Assembly (NCBI GenBank): GCA_003520545.1
Contig: DOUP01000074.1
Location: 1-7,321, forward strand
Length of the DNA stretch: 7,321 nucleotides
Source: Maritimibacter sp.
GTDB taxonomy: Bacteria > Pseudomonadota > Alphaproteobacteria > Rhodobacterales > Rhodobacteraceae
Direction: 5' to 3'
In this document: positions 6,177 through 7,321 of the stretch, in pieces
Layout: each line of letters starts with the position of its first letter
Numbering within the stretch: position 1 is the first letter of the stretch
Translations under genes and position numbers: made by a program
Notes under the pieces: model-generated
Databases searched by the model: none
What the model was told of the DNA's origin: nothing
The model's input: only the letters and a program-made list of their open reading frames with translations

Positions 6177-6986
6177 ATGAACGAACAGAATTCAGAATAC
6201 CTCTCGGTAAAAGTCGCTTCGCTCCTGCCCTACCTGCGCCGCTACGCACGTGCGCTTACGGGAAGTCAGACATCGGGCGACACCTATGCCGCCGCAACGC
6301 TGGAAGCGCTGCTGGAGGATCGCTCGGTCTTCAAACTGGGCCTTTCTGACAAGGTCGCGCTTTTCCGCACCTTCCACCAGATCTGGGCAAGCTCGGGCTC
6401 GCCTGTCGAACAGGGAGAGGACGGCATTCAGGGGCGCGCCCAGGAACACCTCTCTAAGCTCACCACGAACACCCGCGAAGCGTTGCTTCTGCACACGGTC
6501 GAAGAATTCTCGACCGACGAAATCGCGCAGATCATGGGGACCGACACGGATGAAGTGTCTCACCTGATCCAGGTCGCCCGCAACGAGATGGAGGACAGCG
6601 TGAAAGGTCGCATCATGATCATCGAAGACGAAGCCATCATCGCGATGGACCTTCAGGATATCGTGGCCGACATGGGCCATGCCATCACCGGCATCGCCCG
6701 CACCGAACGCAACGCCATCGACCTTGCCGGTCAGGAGAAGCCGGACCTGATCCTGTCGGACATTCAGCTTGCCGACAACTCCTCGGGCATCGACGCGGTG
6801 AACGCGATCCTGAAGTCGACCGCGGACATCCCGGTGATCTTCATCACCGCATTTCCGGAACGGCTTCTCACCGGCGAACGCCCCGAGCCGGCCTTTGTCA
6901 TCACCAAACCCTATTCCGAAGACCAGGTGCGCTCGGCGGTCAGCCAGGCGATGTTCTTCGCTTCGACCGAGACGCTTTCGGCCTGA
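6177..6986 (+). CDS. phyR: General stress response regulator PhyR (sigma-like domain plus receiver)
   Basis: A 269-residue anti-anti-sigma factor. Residues about 1-138 form a sigma-like domain resembling EcfG regions 2 and 4 (LLPYLRRYARALTGSQ; then LTTNTREALLLHTVEEFSTDEIAQIMGTDTDEVSHLI). Residues about 145-262 are a receiver with acidic pair Glu150/Asp151, phosphoacceptor Asp195 (LILSDIQLAD), Thr224 and Lys244 (ITKPYS). The segment FITAFPERLLTG (222-233) belongs to the FAT GUY receiver class typical of PhyR and related single-domain regulators. Once phosphorylated, the sigma-like domain sequesters NepR and frees EcfG. Two in-frame ATGs are possible, 6168 and 6177. I favour 6177 because GGA lies eight bases upstream, while 6168 has only a distant GGA; the other choice adds Met-Asp-Gly. 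It is divergent from nepR, is preceded by an exact EcfG promoter and is followed by a strong terminator. Confidence 0.95.
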   Translation: MNEQNSEYLSVKVASLLPYLRRYARALTGSQTSGDTYAAATLEALLEDRSVFKLGLSDKVALFRTFHQIWASSGSPVEQGEDGIQGRAQEHLSKLTTNTREALLLHTVEEFSTDEIAQIMGTDTDEVSHLIQVARNEMEDSVKGRIMIIEDEAIIAMDLQDIVADMGHAITGIARTERNAIDLAGQEKPDLILSDIQLADNSSGIDAVNAILKSTADIPVIFITAFPERLLTGERPEPAFVITKPYSEDQVRSAVSQAMFFASTETLSA

Positions 6987-7017
6987 CGGCCTTGCTCTCG
7001 TAACTCTTAGGTGCACG

Positions 7018-7054
7018 AACGCGGGTTCCCTCACGGGGGCCCGCGTTTCGTTTT
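7018..7054 (+). terminator. Intrinsic terminator after phyR
   Basis: A 13-bp stem starting AACGCGGG (7018-7030 paired with 7035-7047, including two G-T pairs) closes a four-base TCAC loop and is followed by TTTCGTTTT. It begins 32 bases after the phyR stop codon and should separate phyR from the gene that starts at 7158. Confidence 0.85.
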
Positions 7055-7157
7055 GGCGGGGTCTTGTCGAAAAAAAGGCGGTCTCGGTATCGTTTGTTGA
7101 GAGCGGGCGGGCTTGGCTGTAGCGTCGCGCCAAACCGCTCAACCCCCGAGGCTTTTC

Positions 7158-7190
7158 ATGCGCGCTTTCCTTCCTGTCCTGCTTGGCCTG
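7158..7190 (+). CDS. 5' fragment of a secreted-protein gene, cut by the palindrome junction
   Basis: An ATG at 7158 with GAGG six bases upstream (7148-7151) opens an 11-codon start, MRAFLPVLLGL, typical of a Sec signal peptide. After 7190 the frame stays open to the window edge, but it reads CRGCKH and then codons from the reversed arm, which do not look like a protein. I therefore treat only 7158-7190 as genuine. The product is unknown beyond probable export. It lies downstream of the phyR terminator, so it should have its own promoter. TTGTCG at 7064 with TATCGT at 7088 (18-base spacing) is a weak candidate. Confidence 0.5.
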
Positions 7191-7241
7191 TGCCGGGGCT
7201 GCAAGCATCAGGCCAAGCAGGACAGGAAGGAAAGCGCGCAT
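7185..7241 (-). other. Mirror copy of the same gene start, with an intact signal peptide across the loop
   Basis: Read on the minus strand from the right arm through the spacer, the sequence encodes MRAFLPVLLGLMLAAPAQA, a textbook Sec signal peptide with an AQA cleavage site. Codons 12-17 come from the 18-base spacer. The first two codons of the opposite arm (CAG GCC) supply the final Gln-Ala. Beyond that the frame runs into the left arm and the phyR terminator as antisense and has no coding character. This copy most likely shows the true start of the gene that the plus-strand copy loses at 7190. Confidence 0.5.
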
Positions 7242-7321
7242 GAAAAGCCTCGGGGGTTGAGCGGTTTGGCGCGACGCTACAGCCAAGCCCGCCCGCTCTC
7301 AACAAACGAGACCGAGACCGC

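Larger units (their letters stand above)
7078..7321. repeat. Long near-perfect inverted repeat (fold-back palindrome) at the window end
   Basis: The left arm 7078-7190 and right arm 7209-7321 are reverse complements over 113 bases with one mismatch (A at 7089 opposite G at 7310). They flank an 18-base spacer at 7191-7208. The right arm ends exactly at the window edge, so the true arm could be longer. No transposase or insertion-sequence feature is present. Palindromes this long with so short a spacer are usually unstable in bacterial chromosomes. The spacer makes biological sense only if flipped, so the likeliest origin is a template switch, either during amplification or assembly (contig-end chimera) or, less likely, in the cell. 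Confidence 0.95.

Noticed and set aside
6192..7286. Minus-strand open frame of 364 codons starting in the palindrome
   Set aside because: Only the first part (the signal peptide, 7241-7185) makes sense; the rest is antisense of the left arm, the terminator and phyR, joined by the fold-back.
7078..7321. Insertion-sequence terminal repeats, attachment site or phage telomere hairpin
   Set aside because: The arms contain an ordinary gene start, there is no transposase or recombinase, and the flipped loop is better explained by template switching. A telomere-like end cannot be excluded outright but has no other support.
1..7321. tRNA, rRNA, CRISPR array, riboswitch
   Set aside because: No cloverleaf, rRNA-like, spaced-repeat or recognisable riboswitch sequence was seen on either strand by eye.

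Overview
The window looks like chromosomal DNA of an alphaproteobacterium, most likely Rhodobacterales (Roseobacter-like). The reasons are its GC-rich coding sequence, a complete PhyR/NepR/EcfG general stress response (GSR) locus, which is an alphaproteobacterial hallmark, and close matches to the EcfG promoter consensus. The genus assignment is inference. The last 244 bases form a near-perfect inverted repeat, so the window end is probably a contig end.

Layout. 1-151: no gene seen; a short tandem repeat (TTCTGGTT twice, positions 2-17) and no convincing promoter. 152-1063 (+): trhO, tRNA uridine hydroxylase with a rhodanese domain. 1164-2270 (+): lipoprotein of the Wza-type outer-membrane polysaccharide export family. 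2377-2820 (+): gloA, glyoxalase I. 2950-3216 (+): small glycine-zipper lipoprotein behind an EcfG-type promoter. 3244-3271: bidirectional terminator. 3293-3490 (-): CsbD-family stress protein, with an EcfG-type promoter embedded in the end of the next gene. 3518-5305 (-): membrane HisKA_2 sensor kinase of PhyK type. 5305-5883 (-): EcfG sigma factor. 5873-6046 (-): NepR anti-sigma factor. 6104-6135: two divergent, fully overlapping EcfG promoters. 6177-6986 (+): PhyR. 7018-7054: strong terminator. 7158 onward: start of a secreted-protein gene, destroyed by a fold-back palindrome (7078-7321).

How it works together. In the established model, the kinase phosphorylates PhyR under stress. Phospho-PhyR binds NepR through its sigma-like domain and frees EcfG, which then directs RNA polymerase to GGAAC-N16/17-CGTT promoters. 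Four exact matches to that pattern occur here, each placed before a gene: nepR-ecfG-kinase, phyR, csbD and the glycine-zipper lipoprotein. The locus therefore appears to carry its own positive-feedback promoters and two of its output genes. trhO, the polysaccharide exporter and gloA show no exact EcfG promoter; gloA has a one-mismatch candidate.

The most notable observations are the interlocked divergent promoter pair, the csbD promoter inside the kinase gene, and the terminal palindrome. The loop of that palindrome reads as a sensible signal peptide only when flipped, which points to a template-switch event or an amplification/assembly chimera.
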